Origin: Brevibacillus brevis | GTDB lineage: Bacteria; Bacillota; Bacilli; Brevibacillales; Brevibacillaceae | Length of the DNA: 64,000 nucleotides | Assembly: GCF_022026395.1 (NCBI RefSeq) | Contig: NZ_CP041767.1 | Location: 3,132,501-3,196,500, forward strand | Direction of reading: 5' to 3' | Part shown: positions 1 through 9,055 of the stretch, one piece after another | Layout of the letters: each line of letters starts with the position of its first letter | Position numbering within the stretch: position 1 is the stretch's first letter | Position numbers and translations under genes: made by a program | The notes under the pieces: generated by a model | What the model saw: the letters and a program-made list of their open reading frames with translations, nothing else | Databases searched by the model: none | Told to the model about the DNA's origin: nothing

Positions 1-2
1 GT

Positions 3-740
3 AAGTACATCATGCTGGTACCGACCGCCGCGGCTTTGCTTCGGGATAAACTCCCCGACTACGCACCAATGGGTGACGAACATGCTGCGCTGAATCGAGT
101 ACGGCAATTGCTTCCACCTGATATTCGCTTCGTTGATATCTATCCCGCGCTGTATGCCGGACGTGAAGATAACATTTTTTATAAAACGGATCATCATTGG
201 ACGAGCAAAGGCGCTTATGATGCTTACCGGGTGTTGTGCAAACAGATGGGGTTTGTTCCGAAAGACGAAGCTGCGTTCAACATTCTGCAGGTGACGGATG
301 CATTCTACGGATCGCTCTATTCGAAAAGCGGCTTTCGTCATCTGCAGCCTGATCTCATCGATCTTTATCTGCCGAAAGAGGCAAGCAAAAAGAAGGTGGA
401 GTACGTGGACGAAGGCCGTACTGAGGATTCCTTGTACCAGATGGACAACCTGTCCAAAAAGGATAAGTATGCCGTATTCCTGAACGGCAATCATGCATTG
501 GTCCGAATTACAACCGACCATCCTGACGGGAAAAAGCTGCTGATCGTGAAAGATTCGTACGCCAATAGCCTGATACCTTTTTTGGCCGAACACTTCGCAG
601 AGATTGATGTCGTTGACCTTCGATATTATGAGGAATCCGTAGGAAAGCTCATACAAGATCGGCAGTTTCATGACATGCTATTCCTTTACAACGTCCAAAC
701 GTTTTTTGAAGACACCTCTATTCTGAACATCATGGAGTGA
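3..740 (+). CDS. DHHW family protein (AlgX/AlgJ-like), 5' partial
   Basis: The reading frame is open to the window edge, so the gene begins upstream. About 245 C-terminal residues are visible. The signature TDHHWTSKGAYDAY near visible residue 60 is the DHHW motif of SGNH-like proteins that work with membrane-bound O-acyltransferases (MBOAT) in O-acetylating exopolysaccharides such as alginate. A later VKDSYANSLIPFL segment matches the family's second conserved block. The downstream DUF4358 lipoprotein gene, which often travels with MBOAT/DHHW pairs, supports this. The MBOAT partner should lie just upstream, outside the window. The family assignment is firm; the polymer modified is unknown. 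Confidence 0.85.
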   Translation, partial: KYIMLVPTAAALLRDKLPDYAPMGDEHAALNRVRQLLPPDIRFVDIYPALYAGREDNIFYKTDHHWTSKGAYDAYRVLCKQMGFVPKDEAAFNILQVTDAFYGSLYSKSGFRHLQPDLIDLYLPKEASKKKVEYVDEGRTEDSLYQMDNLSKKDKYAVFLNGNHALVRITTDHPDGKKLLIVKDSYANSLIPFLAEHFAEIDVVDLRYYEESVGKLIQDRQFHDMLFLYNVQTFFEDTSILNIME

Positions 741-745
741 ATAAA

Positions 746-1219
746 ATGAAGCGATTTTTGTCTGTACTGCTTATGGTTGCTATCGGAATGGGAATGTTGG
801 CCGGATGCTCCAGTGACGGCGGGACTTCTGAAGAACTATCGGCTGCAAAAGTGGGAGAAAGAATGCAACAAACTGTAAGTTTTCAGGATATGAAGCAAGG
901 GGATCTGGAGAAACTTCAAAAGCTGTATCACATCGACGCAGAAAAAGTGGAGGATTTTATCCTCTTTACGGCCTCATCCAATGTGAAAGCAGAGGAACTG
1001 GCTATCATTAAAGTCAAAGATGCGAGCGACACCGAAAATGTAACAGAGAAAATCCAGCAACGGATCGAGGCCCAAACAATCAAATTAAAAGACTATCGCC
1101 CAGAGGAGTATTTTCTCATCGAAAAGCATGTTTTGAAGACGAAAGGGCCGTTTGTTTTATTCGCGGTGTCAAAAGAGGTGGATCAAATAGAATCTGTGTT
1201 TGACGAAGCGATGAAGTAA
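746..1219 (+). CDS. DUF4358 domain-containing lipoprotein
   Basis: A 157-aa protein. The N-terminus MKRFLSVLLMVAIGMGMLAGC is a signal peptide ending in a lipobox (LAGC), so it should be a membrane-anchored lipoprotein. The remainder, with the block EKVEDFILFTASSNVKAEEL, fits the DUF4358 family, whose members commonly lie beside DHHW/MBOAT acetylation genes. I chose the ATG at 746 because GGAG sits about 8 nt upstream; a GTG at 737 overlaps the previous stop but has no such site. It is tightly coupled to the upstream DHHW gene and probably co-transcribed. The molecular function of DUF4358 is not known. Confidence 0.8.
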   Translation: MKRFLSVLLMVAIGMGMLAGCSSDGGTSEELSAAKVGERMQQTVSFQDMKQGDLEKLQKLYHIDAEKVEDFILFTASSNVKAEELAIIKVKDASDTENVTEKIQQRIEAQTIKLKDYRPEEYFLIEKHVLKTKGPFVLFAVSKEVDQIESVFDEAMK

Positions 1220-1231
1220 ATGTCTGATCTA

Positions 1232-1287
1232 TAAAAAGAAAAAGCGGTGGTTTAAGACCTTGGAAATAAAGTCTTAGACTACCGCTA
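1232..1287 (-). terminator. Rho-independent terminator for the glycosylase gene
   Basis: A long stem (AGCGGT..GTTTAAGAC pairing with GTCTTA.AC.ACCGCT) is followed on the minus strand by a run of T (complement of aaaaagaaaaa). It lies between convergent genes and suits the minus-strand gene best. Confidence 0.7.
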
Positions 1288-1425
1288 GTGTTATGCTTAT
1301 TATTCAAATTAACGTTCTCCGTTAGCTTTCAAATTATAAAAGAAAATAATTCATCAATCTTAGCGATTTACAGATGGCGGCTGATATTTATATGATTGCC
1401 GCCTTTCGACATTTTTACTGTTACC

Positions 1426-2619
1426 TCAGGCTCTGTTCTCTATCGAAATCGTCTCGCATCCGTTGAATAATGCAAAATTTTGAAAACAAATGTTCAAAGC
1501 TGTTCGCAATTGCTTTGTTGGCTTTATGTCGTTCTCGTACCAGATGTTTTTAACAACAAGCGTCTTGGCTCTTCGTTCCACGATTACCTCGGCTCGTCCG
1601 ATGAAGCTCTCTCCATACAATAGAGGCAGCACATAATAGCCGAATTTCCGTTTGTTTGCAGGCGTGTAAATCTCCCAAGTATAATCGAAGCCAAACAATT
1701 TGTTGATCAGCTTTCTGTCCCATATCAAATTGTCCAGCGGAGCAATCAGCTCGCAGCGTAATTTCGGTGCCGGATTTTGCAGGACAGTTTCAATAAGCGG
1801 CAAATCCTCCGTGCGACAGTATAGCATATCCTTCATTTGTTCTACGGCAACAGCAACAATGCGATCTTCGTGTAACAGTTGGCGGAAAACCTCGTTGCGC
1901 TGCTCCGCTTTCAATCCCCATATATTCAGCCAGGCATCGGATGCGCGGTTCCATAAAAGGCCAACAGCACCGATTCGACGCAGTACCCGCCACTTGTGAT
2001 GCTCAAGCTCGTCCTCCAGTGGCTCCGGCGAATTCAGCAGGTTTGGCGGTATGTACTTCCCAGCCATATCGTAATATTTACGCGTTCCTTTTTTATGATG
2101 GATAATCAACTCACCTGTCGAGTACATCTGCTCTAGCACCGATCGCGATGTATTGTTTCCGCTGCTCCAGTGGATCGCCGATTGCCAAGTGAAATCTCCA
2201 TCCAATTTCAGTTCATCCGAACTTATCGTACCGTGATTTTGAATATGAGTCCGTACTTGCGCTGTCAAAACCTCCATTTGGGGATAGCGCTTGGCATGTT
2301 GTCGGGCGGCTTGCCTGTATCGCTCAAAATACGGCCAGTCCTCGATCGGAATAATAGCCAGATTCTTGTCAGGATAATCGATCAGGAGTCTATCTTGATA
2401 CAGCAACTCGTCGAGCATATTCTTGGTAAATCCTTTGATTCGCGACTGCAGAACCAGTTCGGCGTTTTTTCCGCAAACATCGATGGGATCATATTGAATA
2501 CAACCGACCTGCCGCACAAAATCCATTACGCCTTGCTTTCCGGTAAATTGATATTCGCCCAACAGCCCGTGCTTCATTAACAGAAATTGCCGTGCTTGGC
2601 GGTTCGTCAATTGGATCAT
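1426..2619 (-). CDS. Winged-helix DNA glycosylase, AlkZ/YcaQ-like (HTH_42 family)
   Basis: A 397-aa protein of the usual length for the winged-helix DNA glycosylase family typified by Streptomyces AlkZ and E. coli YcaQ, which release alkylated bases and unhook interstrand crosslinks. The start IQLTNRQARQFLL and the block VGCIQYDPIDV near residues 37-47 are typical. QYD fits the catalytic Q-x-D motif of the YcaQ branch (AlkZ itself has Q-x-Q). The C-terminal part (KRKFGYYVLPLLYGESFIGR) matches the family. It overlaps the upstream GyrI-like fragment by ATGA, suggesting translational coupling. The role in crosslink repair is inferred from the family. Confidence 0.85.
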   Translation of the reverse strand: MIQLTNRQARQFLLMKHGLLGEYQFTGKQGVMDFVRQVGCIQYDPIDVCGKNAELVLQSRIKGFTKNMLDELLYQDRLLIDYPDKNLAIIPIEDWPYFERYRQAARQHAKRYPQMEVLTAQVRTHIQNHGTISSDELKLDGDFTWQSAIHWSSGNNTSRSVLEQMYSTGELIIHHKKGTRKYYDMAGKYIPPNLLNSPEPLEDELEHHKWRVLRRIGAVGLLWNRASDAWLNIWGLKAEQRNEVFRQLLHEDRIVAVAVEQMKDMLYCRTEDLPLIETVLQNPAPKLRCELIAPLDNLIWDRKLINKLFGFDYTWEIYTPANKRKFGYYVLPLLYGESFIGRAEVIVERRAKTLVVKNIWYENDIKPTKQLRTALNICFQNFALFNGCETISIENRA

Positions 2620-2813
2620 GTATGCGTCGACTCCTTAACCAAACAAACGGGAGCAGCTTGCACATGCTGATGGATGGCGAAGTTGCTTATCACAATAAAG
2701 TTACGATTTGCTTCTTGCCATAATGGCGGTACCCATTGGGGAGCTTCAGGAGCAAACCCCTTTCCTAATTTTCCAATAATCGAAAATTGCTCTTTTTCAA
2801 CGATGTCAACCAC
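2616..2813 (-). pseudogene. Truncated GyrI-like / AraC effector-binding domain fragment
   Basis: About 65 residues from a GTG at 2813 with an AGGGGG ribosome binding site. The text VEKEQFSIIGKLGKGF and WVPPLWQEANRNF matches the N-terminal third of GyrI-like/AraC effector-binding domains, which bind hydrophobic ligands and are normally about 150 residues. After NFIVISNFA the sequence diverges and stops, so at least half of the domain is missing. The stop overlaps the start of the DNA glycosylase gene by four bases. It may be a remnant kept as a translation-coupling leader, or simply decay. Confidence 0.6.
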
Positions 2814-3322
2814 GCCTATTCCCCCTATCTGTAGGAAAATACACAAAATACGAACTGATGTTCCTGTGATATTTTACCATTGTCTGAAGCATAAAAACAA
2901 GAGCTATTGAAAAATAACTGCCCGCAAGTTAAATAACTGGCAGCCAATCTAACCCTTTATTTTTACGGAACAGTAAAAATCCATTGGCATGGAATGCGAA
3001 TGAGTGTAGTTGCAGAGTGACCCACAGGGGGGGCCTTCTCTATCATCGTTATATTCGAATCGAGCCACCGAGCTCCAGTTAGCCAAGGTGGACAACCACG
3101 AGCAGGTAACGCGGGTCTTTTTCTATGAAATGTACGAACAGATTCCACGCCAGTCACCCACTAGAGCTGGTCTACATTTGGCTGCCTGGGAATAATTCGC
3201 CATCCTTGGTGTACATACCGCTAGACCCTCGCATCATTCCTTAATCAACTATTCTTCTTCTCCATTATTATGTTTTAATAAGAAAAGAATTTGCAGTCGA
3301 GTAGCTATGGAAGAGGGATAAC
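2814..3322. other. Intergenic region without a recognisable gene
   Basis: About 500 bases. Open frames of about 60 codons occur on both strands (for example 3010-3195 plus and 2963-3157 minus), but I recognise no family in either and neither has a good ribosome binding site. The last 40 bases contain the AGAGGGA site of the downstream GTPase. No convincing leader peptide or attenuator is visible. Confidence 0.5.
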
Positions 3323-5278
3323 ATGAAGCGTCTAACGATCGGCTTGTTTGCCCATGTGGATGCGGGCAAGACTACTTTCGCCGAACAGTTGCTATACCAT
3401 ACAAACAGTATCCGGTCGCGGGGCCGGGTGGATCATCAAGATGCCTTTTTGGATTGCCATGATATTGAGAGGAAAAGAGGCATTACCGTGTTCGCCGATC
3501 AGGCGGTTATGCACCATAAGGGCGACGTTTATTATTTGATCGACACACCTGGACACGTCGATTTTTCCTCCGAGATGGAGCGGGCGATCGGGGTCATGGA
3601 TTACGCTATCGTCATTGTCAGTGCGGTAGAAGGTGTTCAGGGTCATACTGAGACAGTCTGGGAGTTGTTGCGCAAACATCGGATACCGACCTTTTTCTTC
3701 ATCAATAAAACAGATCGGATCGGCGCGGATGCCAGCAGGACAGAAGAGGAGATACGCAGTCAGTTGACTGGGGATGTTTGTTGCATCAGAGACAATTTCG
3801 TCAACGGTATTGTCAGCGAAGGACTACGGGAAATGATGTCAGAGCGAAACGACTCACTGCTGGAAGCATTTTTAGAGGAAAGGGACGATCAAGAATTCTG
3901 GCTGGGCGCCTTACAAGAGATGATACGAGAAGGTCAGCTTTTCCCTTGTACCTACGGCTCGGCACTACAGGATGATGGCGTTGTAGAATTCCTGGATCAA
4001 CTGTCCTCGTTGACAACTGCGTCTTATGACGAAACGGCTCCATTCGGGGGGCGCGTTTATAAAATTCGACACGCAGCAAACGGATTGAGACTAACTTTCG
4101 TCAAAGCGCTGAGTGGCAAGCTGAAGGTCCGGGAGTTGCTCAGCTATGAGAACGGTGGACTTCGGTACGAAGAGAAGATTACACAAATCTTATTGTTTAC
4201 TGGTAGGAAATCACACTCGGTTGAACAAGTAGCTGCTGGCGATTTGTTCGCGGTTGTCGGCTTGTCCGAAGCCGAAGCTGGACAAGGGGTGGGGGTCTAC
4301 TCAGACAAGTTTACTTATGAGACTGAACCGACACTACAGTCGAAAGTACTATTTGACAATTCGCTTCATGTGCAGCAAGTCCTCGGTGCGTTTCGCATTC
4401 TGAATGCGGAGGACCCGTCTTTGAATGTGGTTTGGGAAGAGAGTTTGCAAGAGATTCACATTCGCGTTATGGGTCTGATCCAATTAGAAGTGCTGGAGCA
4501 GGTTGTGAAGGAGCGCTTCGGTTTTGTTGTCTCTTTCGGTCAACCGGAAATCCTGTACAAAGAAACGATACAGTCTGCCGTGACGGGATATGGGCACTTC
4601 GAGCCACTCCGGCATTACGCGGAAGTACATCTCATGCTTGAACCGGGAGAGCGAGGCAGCGGCATCCGCTTCACTAGCGTATGTCATCCTGATGAACTGA
4701 GTTTTAACTACCAGAATTTAGTTCGGTCTCATCTCTATGAACGGGAGCATCATGGGCTATTGACAGGCATGCCGGTCATCGACATGAAAATTACGCTCCT
4801 AAGAGGCCGAGCGCATAACGAACATACGCATGGGGGCGACTTTCGTGAGGCCACCTTCCGCGCACTGCGGCAGGGGCTGGAAAAAGCGGAGAATATGCTG
4901 TTAGAACCCTACTACGACTTCAAAATAAAGGTGGGAGTGAACGAGATGGGGAGGGTACTTTCGGATGTTCAGCGCGCCTCAGGTTCGTTCGAGCCACCAC
5001 AGATGTCGGATACGCATGCGGTCATTACGGGTAGGGTACCCGTAGCAACATTTATGAATTACAGCACCGAATTCGCTTCTTTCACGCATGGACGAGGCAG
5101 CATCCGCTGTGTATTTGGCGGATACGATCGCTGCCATAACGCGGAGGAAGTGTTGGAAAGGATAAGCTATAAAAAGGATGCCGATCCTGTTTATACCTCC
5201 TCCTCGATCTTTTGCGCCAAAGGTGCTGGCTATTCGGTGCCGTGGGACGAGGCAGAAGCCAAGATGCATCTGCTCTGA
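3323..5278 (+). CDS. Tet(M)/Tet(O)-like translation factor GTPase (ribosomal protection family)
   Basis: A 651-aa protein with the full GTPase signature: P-loop AHVDAGKTT (residues 10-18), RGIT switch I, DTPGHVDF (G3) and NKTD (G4). The EF-G-like domain order and length match tetracycline ribosomal protection proteins, which remove tetracycline from the ribosome at the expense of GTP. In the domain IV loop, where Tet(M)/Tet(O) carry a Y-S-P-V-S-T-P type sequence, this protein instead reads NEHTHGGDFREATFRAL. It therefore belongs to a divergent branch often annotated only as translation factor GTPase. Tetracycline resistance is plausible but not shown. It has its own AGAGGGA site and is a single gene. 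Confidence 0.82.
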   Translation: MKRLTIGLFAHVDAGKTTFAEQLLYHTNSIRSRGRVDHQDAFLDCHDIERKRGITVFADQAVMHHKGDVYYLIDTPGHVDFSSEMERAIGVMDYAIVIVSAVEGVQGHTETVWELLRKHRIPTFFFINKTDRIGADASRTEEEIRSQLTGDVCCIRDNFVNGIVSEGLREMMSERNDSLLEAFLEERDDQEFWLGALQEMIREGQLFPCTYGSALQDDGVVEFLDQLSSLTTASYDETAPFGGRVYKIRHAANGLRLTFVKALSGKLKVRELLSYENGGLRYEEKITQILLFTGRKSHSVEQVAAGDLFAVVGLSEAEAGQGVGVYSDKFTYETEPTLQSKVLFDNSLHVQQVLGAFRILNAEDPSLNVVWEESLQEIHIRVMGLIQLEVLEQVVKERFGFVVSFGQPEILYKETIQSAVTGYGHFEPLRHYAEVHLMLEPGERGSGIRFTSVCHPDELSFNYQNLVRSHLYEREHHGLLTGMPVIDMKITLLRGRAHNEHTHGGDFREATFRALRQGLEKAENMLLEPYYDFKIKVGVNEMGRVLSDVQRASGSFEPPQMSDTHAVITGRVPVATFMNYSTEFASFTHGRGSIRCVFGGYDRCHNAEEVLERISYKKDADPVYTSSSIFCAKGAGYSVPWDEAEAKMHLL

Positions 5279-5318
5279 GCAGAAATGAACAGGCTGTATT
5301 AATTTATTTGTAATGCAG

Positions 5319-5345
5319 AGGGCGAGCCTGATGAGGCTTCGCCCT
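5319..5345. terminator. Hairpin between convergent genes
   Basis: The stem AGGGCGA.GCCT pairs with AGGC.TTCGCCCT between the stop codons of the GTPase and the Crp/Fnr gene. It probably serves both, though the T-runs are weak. Confidence 0.5.
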
Positions 5346-5976
5346 ATTTACATTGGATGCGAGAGTAAATCCCACGCAATCCCTCTACATCTACAACTCG
5401 AATGGCACTGCGCTCAGATAGTTCAATCAAGCCTTGCTGTCGCCATTTCTGCAAAGTCTTGTTCACCGTCATGCGAGACGTATCAATATAGCGGGCAAAA
5501 GACAACTGATCGATAGGAATAACATTATTTCCGTACACTGTTATTAGTTTGAGCAGACAATTAGCCATCGCAAGCTCAATGGGACTGTCAGTAAACGCGA
5601 TGATTTCAGCGAGGAGACGGAGCTTATAGATTTGTGAATTGGTGAAGATCACTGCCGACTGGGGGTGATCTTGGCATATGCGCGATAAGACCTCGTCGGA
5701 GAAAAAGTGAATGACGCAAGGAGAAGTCGTTATGGCTGATGTCAGGTATGAGCCGTTGTAGGCGCCGTGCTCCCCAAACAACCCACCTGTGGGAATGTAA
5801 TCGATAGTCCGCTCATGTCCGTTTTCAGATAACAGCGTAATCTTTACGCTCCCTTTGTCAAGATAATAAAATCCAGTTCCCACATTGCCTTGATGGTAGA
5901 TCGTTGTGTGTTTTTCCATTTCGATCTTCTTGCCATACATGAGGTACGGGGTCCACTGATAGCGGAGACAGGCCAT
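5344..5976 (-). CDS. Crp/Fnr family transcriptional regulator (proximal copy)
   Basis: A 210-aa protein with an N-terminal cyclic-nucleotide-binding-type beta-roll (residues about 10-120, with YHQGNVGTGFYYLDKGSVKI and GGLFGEHGAY) and a C-terminal winged helix-turn-helix (IDTSRMTVNKTLQKWRQQGL). The usual cAMP-contacting Arg-Ser pair is not evident and there is no FNR-type cysteine cluster, so the ligand is probably another small molecule. The ATG at 5976 has an AAAGGTGG site; a GTG at 5985 is less likely. It lies 25 bp downstream of a second family member in the same direction and both are divergent from the aromatic catabolic operon, which suggests control of that operon. Confidence 0.85.
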   Translation of the reverse strand: MACLRYQWTPYLMYGKKIEMEKHTTIYHQGNVGTGFYYLDKGSVKITLLSENGHERTIDYIPTGGLFGEHGAYNGSYLTSAITTSPCVIHFFSDEVLSRICQDHPQSAVIFTNSQIYKLRLLAEIIAFTDSPIELAMANCLLKLITVYGNNVIPIDQLSFARYIDTSRMTVNKTLQKWRQQGLIELSERSAIRVVDVEGLRGIYSRIQCK

Positions 5977-6001
5977 TGTGACCACCTTTCACATGATTTG
6001 C

Positions 6002-6652
6002 TTACACTGTGCGAGCAGTATTTGCCGTGAGTTGTGGAGGCTTCAACATATCTGGGCGTTTGACGACAAAGGATCGGTTTTTGATTTCAATGATGCCATT
6101 TTCCTTCCATGCCTTCAGGATCTTGTAGACAGTAATACGGGTGAGGCCAGCACATTCAGCCAGCTCTTGTTGAGTGAGGGGAACCTCGTGGTTTTTAAAG
6201 TCTTCACAAATGTTGAGCAGGAGACGAGCAATTTGCTCTTCCGAAGTTAGCGCTTTCAAGTTGATGGCGGTTAAAAGAATCCGCATTTTTTGATTGATTG
6301 TTTGGGTGAAAAGAGACAAGAGTTCAGGGCGTGCCTTCAACATTTCGAGGAATTGCAAACAGGAGAAATGGTAGACGACTGCATTCTTTACAGCAATAGC
6401 CGTAGTGAAATGAGGTTGTTGATCCATCGTTTGAAGTCCCATAATTTGACCAGGTACTACGATGTTCACCAGGCGATCTTTCCCCTTGAAGGTAGAGGTC
6501 ACTATCTTCACCAAACCCTTATGAAGATAATAAAAACCTTCTCCCATCGTCTCTTGCTGATAGATAGCCGTTTTTCTTTTCACAAATTGGCGGGTACCGT
6601 ATTCTAAAAGGGTTTCCCATTTCAAATCAGTTTCAAAAGGGGATACCATCAT
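6002..6652 (-). CDS. Crp/Fnr family transcriptional regulator (distal copy)
   Basis: A 216-aa protein with the same two-domain plan: beta-roll with YQQETMGEGFYYLHKGLVKI at residues about 30-50 and a helix-turn-helix TQQELAECAGLTRITVYKIL near residues 160-180. The start at 6652 is preceded by AAAGGAG at 5 nt; a longer reading frame upstream lacks a site. It shares the GEGFYYL/GTGFYYL core with the neighbouring regulator, so the two look like diverged duplicates. Effector-binding Crp/Fnr proteins such as CprK sense aromatic compounds. By analogy, one or both may sense anthranilate or 3-hydroxyanthranilate; this is inference from position. Confidence 0.85.
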   Translation of the reverse strand: MMVSPFETDLKWETLLEYGTRQFVKRKTAIYQQETMGEGFYYLHKGLVKIVTSTFKGKDRLVNIVVPGQIMGLQTMDQQPHFTTAIAVKNAVVYHFSCLQFLEMLKARPELLSLFTQTINQKMRILLTAINLKALTSEEQIARLLLNICEDFKNHEVPLTQQELAECAGLTRITVYKILKAWKENGIIEIKNRSFVVKRPDMLKPPQLTANTARTV

Positions 6653-6904
6653 CGCCGCTCCTTTCCTTAACCATGATCTTGCCTCCTCTAAGCATCCACC
6701 CCAACCCATATTGAGTCTTAATTTTCTGAATTTACTACTCTTGATTATATGAAAATAAAAAGCTCCTTACCAATATTTCAACGTGAAAAGGATGTGCATT
6801 CGAAAGAAAAACAGAAATGATGTTAATTCGTTTACATACTCACTTGCCGATGAACCAGGTGAGCCATTCGACTTTCCCACTCCGTTTCTATTTTTCAGCC
6901 GTGA

Positions 6905-6947
6905 TGTTAAGTGGGTTACATTTTTCAGAAGAGACAGACATTATAAT
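6905..6947 (+). promoter_or_regulatory. Predicted activator-dependent promoter of the anthranilate operon
   Basis: A perfect TATAAT stands at 6942-6947 with no good -35 box (best TTACAT with a 20-bp gap). TGTTA-N6-TTACA, close to the Crp/Fnr pattern TGTGA-N6-TCACA, occupies 6905-6920 and is centred at 6912.5, about 41.5 bp upstream of the likely start near 6954. That is the classical class II activator position. It also shows that upstream in-frame ATGs are not used by the first gene. Confidence 0.5.
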
Positions 6948-7002
6948 GCGATTTAAGATCAAAAACGGCTCAACCAACAAAAATCTACAGGGAGGAATGG
7001 TA

Positions 7003-8490
7003 GTGGGAATCCGTACAGGTGACCAATACATTCGGGGCTTGAAATCACGGCAACCGGAGATTTGGCTGCAAGGCAGAAAGGTGACAAATGTATGTGAGGA
7101 AGCCGTTTTTCGACAGCCGATTCAGGAAATAGCCAAACTGTATGACATGCAGCATGACGAGAAATACCAGGAAAAGATTACCCATATTTGTCAGGAGACG
7201 GGTGAGCGTGTGAACAACGCCTTTCTCGTTGCAAAGACCCCTGAGGAATTGCAGGCGAAACGAGCCGTGTACGAAGCTTATGCGGAAGCCACTTTTGGCT
7301 TGATGGGAAGAACGCCGGATTTTCTCAATATCGTCTTGACGTCGCTATACAGCAATGCGTCTTTCTTGGAAAGGTACAATCCACAGTGGGCAGAAAATGT
7401 GAAAAATTATTACAAGTATGTTCGCGATCAAGACCTGTTTTTAACGCATGCGATTATCAATCCGCAAAATGACCGCAGCAAGTCCTCGCACGAACAAAAC
7501 GATGTCTACACCCATTTGGGGGCAGTAGAGGAGACGCCGGAAGGACTGATTGTCAAAGGAGCGAAAATGCTTGCGACACTGGCGCCGATCACGGATGAAG
7601 TCATCATTTACTCGTTCCCCGGGTTCCAGCCAGGAGATGAGCGTTATGCCTTGGCATTTGCCATACCGATTAACACGCCAGGCTTGCGGATCATTTGTAG
7701 AGAGCCCATGCAGGATGGGATTCGTTCCGTTTATGACCATCCATTGGCATCTCGCTTCGAAGAAATGGATGCTGTTCTTGTCTTTCATGACGTACTCGTG
7801 CCTTGGGAGCGCTTATTTCTGTACAACAATGTAGAAGCAGCCAACCTGCTTTATCCAAAGACAGGTATCGGACAACAGCCGGCGCACCAGACAGGGGTGA
7901 GAGGACTGTTGAAGCTCCAATTTGCCACGGAAGTTGCCATGCGGCTGGCAGACTCCATCGGGGTAGACGTCTATCCGAATGTCCAAAACCATCTCGGGGA
8001 GCTAGCGCAATCGCTGGAATCGGTCAGAGCGCTGCTAAAGACAGCAGAGCTGGAGTACGAGACCTTGCCGTCGGGCGAGCTCATGCCGGGTTATGTACAG
8101 CTCGAAACCATTCGCGGACTGCTTCCGAAGCTGTACCCGCGGGCGATCGAAGTCATCCAAATTATTGGAGCAGGCGGATTGCTCATGTCCCCGACAGACA
8201 GTGATATGGTGCATCCCGAGTTGGCGGAGGATATGGAAAAGTTTTATGCGGGACGAAAGGGTATCTCCGGTACAGATCGGGTTCGCCTGTTTAAGCTCGC
8301 TTGGGACCTGTGCGGCGAAGCCTTTGGACAGCGTTTGCTGCAATACGAGCGGTACTATACCGGTGATCCGGTGCGTAAATTGGCGATTTTTTACAACAAC
8401 TACAAGAAGTCTCATGCTTGCACGATGGTGGATGACGCGCTTAGCGTTTTTGCTGCCAAATCGGCATCGCAGACGGAGCAGGTTCTTTAA
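7003..8490 (+). CDS. HpaB-family FADH2-dependent monooxygenase, probable anthranilate 3-monooxygenase
   Basis: A 495-aa protein from the GTG at 7003, placed 7-8 nt after AGGGAGGA. It has the full length and sequence character of the 4-hydroxyphenylacetate 3-hydroxylase oxygenase component ([48 protein letters not shown]). The next genes degrade 3-hydroxyanthranilate. Geobacillus thermodenitrificans uses an HpaB-type enzyme to make 3-hydroxyanthranilate from anthranilate (EC 1.14.14.8). I therefore predict hydroxylation of anthranilate, while 4-hydroxyphenylacetate or another phenol remains possible. Such enzymes need a flavin reductase, and none is encoded in the window. In-frame ATGs at 6817 and after lie upstream of or within the predicted promoter. 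Confidence 0.8.
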   Translation: MGIRTGDQYIRGLKSRQPEIWLQGRKVTNVCEEAVFRQPIQEIAKLYDMQHDEKYQEKITHICQETGERVNNAFLVAKTPEELQAKRAVYEAYAEATFGLMGRTPDFLNIVLTSLYSNASFLERYNPQWAENVKNYYKYVRDQDLFLTHAIINPQNDRSKSSHEQNDVYTHLGAVEETPEGLIVKGAKMLATLAPITDEVIIYSFPGFQPGDERYALAFAIPINTPGLRIICREPMQDGIRSVYDHPLASRFEEMDAVLVFHDVLVPWERLFLYNNVEAANLLYPKTGIGQQPAHQTGVRGLLKLQFATEVAMRLADSIGVDVYPNVQNHLGELAQSLESVRALLKTAELEYETLPSGELMPGYVQLETIRGLLPKLYPRAIEVIQIIGAGGLLMSPTDSDMVHPELAEDMEKFYAGRKGISGTDRVRLFKLAWDLCGEAFGQRLLQYERYYTGDPVRKLAIFYNNYKKSHACTMVDDALSVFAAKSASQTEQVL

Positions 8491-8518
8491 ACAAGGTAAA
8501 ACAGGGAGGGAATAGAGC

Positions 8519-9055
8519 ATGGGTACATTGGCACCTATCCATTTGTGGAAGTTTATCGAGGATCACATCGATCAGCTCAAGCCACCTGTGAATAACAAGG
8601 TGATTTGGAAAGATGCAGAGCTTATGGTCATGGTAGTGGGAGGGCCGAACAAGCGGCGGGATTTTCACATTGATCCATCCGAGGAAGTCTTTTACCAGCT
8701 GAAGGGTGATTGCTTCGTAGAGATCATAAATCAGGATGGAAAGCGCGAGATCATTACGGTCAGAGAAGGGGAAATGTTCCTTCTTCCGGCGAATGTCCCG
8801 CATTCCCCACACCGGATCGCGGATACCATCGGCCTTGTGATTGAGCGCAACAGAAGTGAGGGAGAACTGGAGGACTTTGCTTGGTACTGTGATAACTGCG
8901 ACCACGAAATGCATCGCGTACGGATTCAACTGACCAACATAGAGGTGCAGGTAAAAGAGGCGATCGAAGGCTTCAACAGTAATCTGGAGCTGCGTACATG
9001 CCAAAAATGCGGGCACGTCATGTCTCCGGAAGCGAGTGAGTGGAAATGCGAGTAG
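8519..9055 (+). CDS. nbaC: 3-hydroxyanthranilate 3,4-dioxygenase
   Basis: A 178-aa cupin dioxygenase of usual bacterial length that opens the ring of 3-hydroxyanthranilate to 2-amino-3-carboxymuconate semialdehyde. The Fe(II) ligands appear as FHIDPSEEVFYQ (His and Glu) and the later His in NVPHSPHR. The C-terminus carries two C-x2-C pairs (CDNC and CQKC), the rubredoxin-like second metal site of bacterial homologues. A strong GGGAGGG site precedes the ATG at 8519. Its 3' end overlaps the following decarboxylase by 10 bases. The assignment is supported by sequence and by neighbours. Confidence 0.93.
   Translation: MGTLAPIHLWKFIEDHIDQLKPPVNNKVIWKDAELMVMVVGGPNKRRDFHIDPSEEVFYQLKGDCFVEIINQDGKREIITVREGEMFLLPANVPHSPHRIADTIGLVIERNRSEGELEDFAWYCDNCDHEMHRVRIQLTNIEVQVKEAIEGFNSNLELRTCQKCGHVMSPEASEWKCE

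Noticed and set aside
3010..3195. Possible 61-residue leader or gene upstream of the Tet-like GTPase
   Set aside because: No ribosome binding site and no family; the distance and composition do not suggest an attenuator.
6817..7002. N-terminal extension of the HpaB-family protein
   Set aside because: The region contains the predicted TATAAT and activator site and lacks ribosome binding sites; the GTG at 7003 has a strong one and gives the usual N-terminus.
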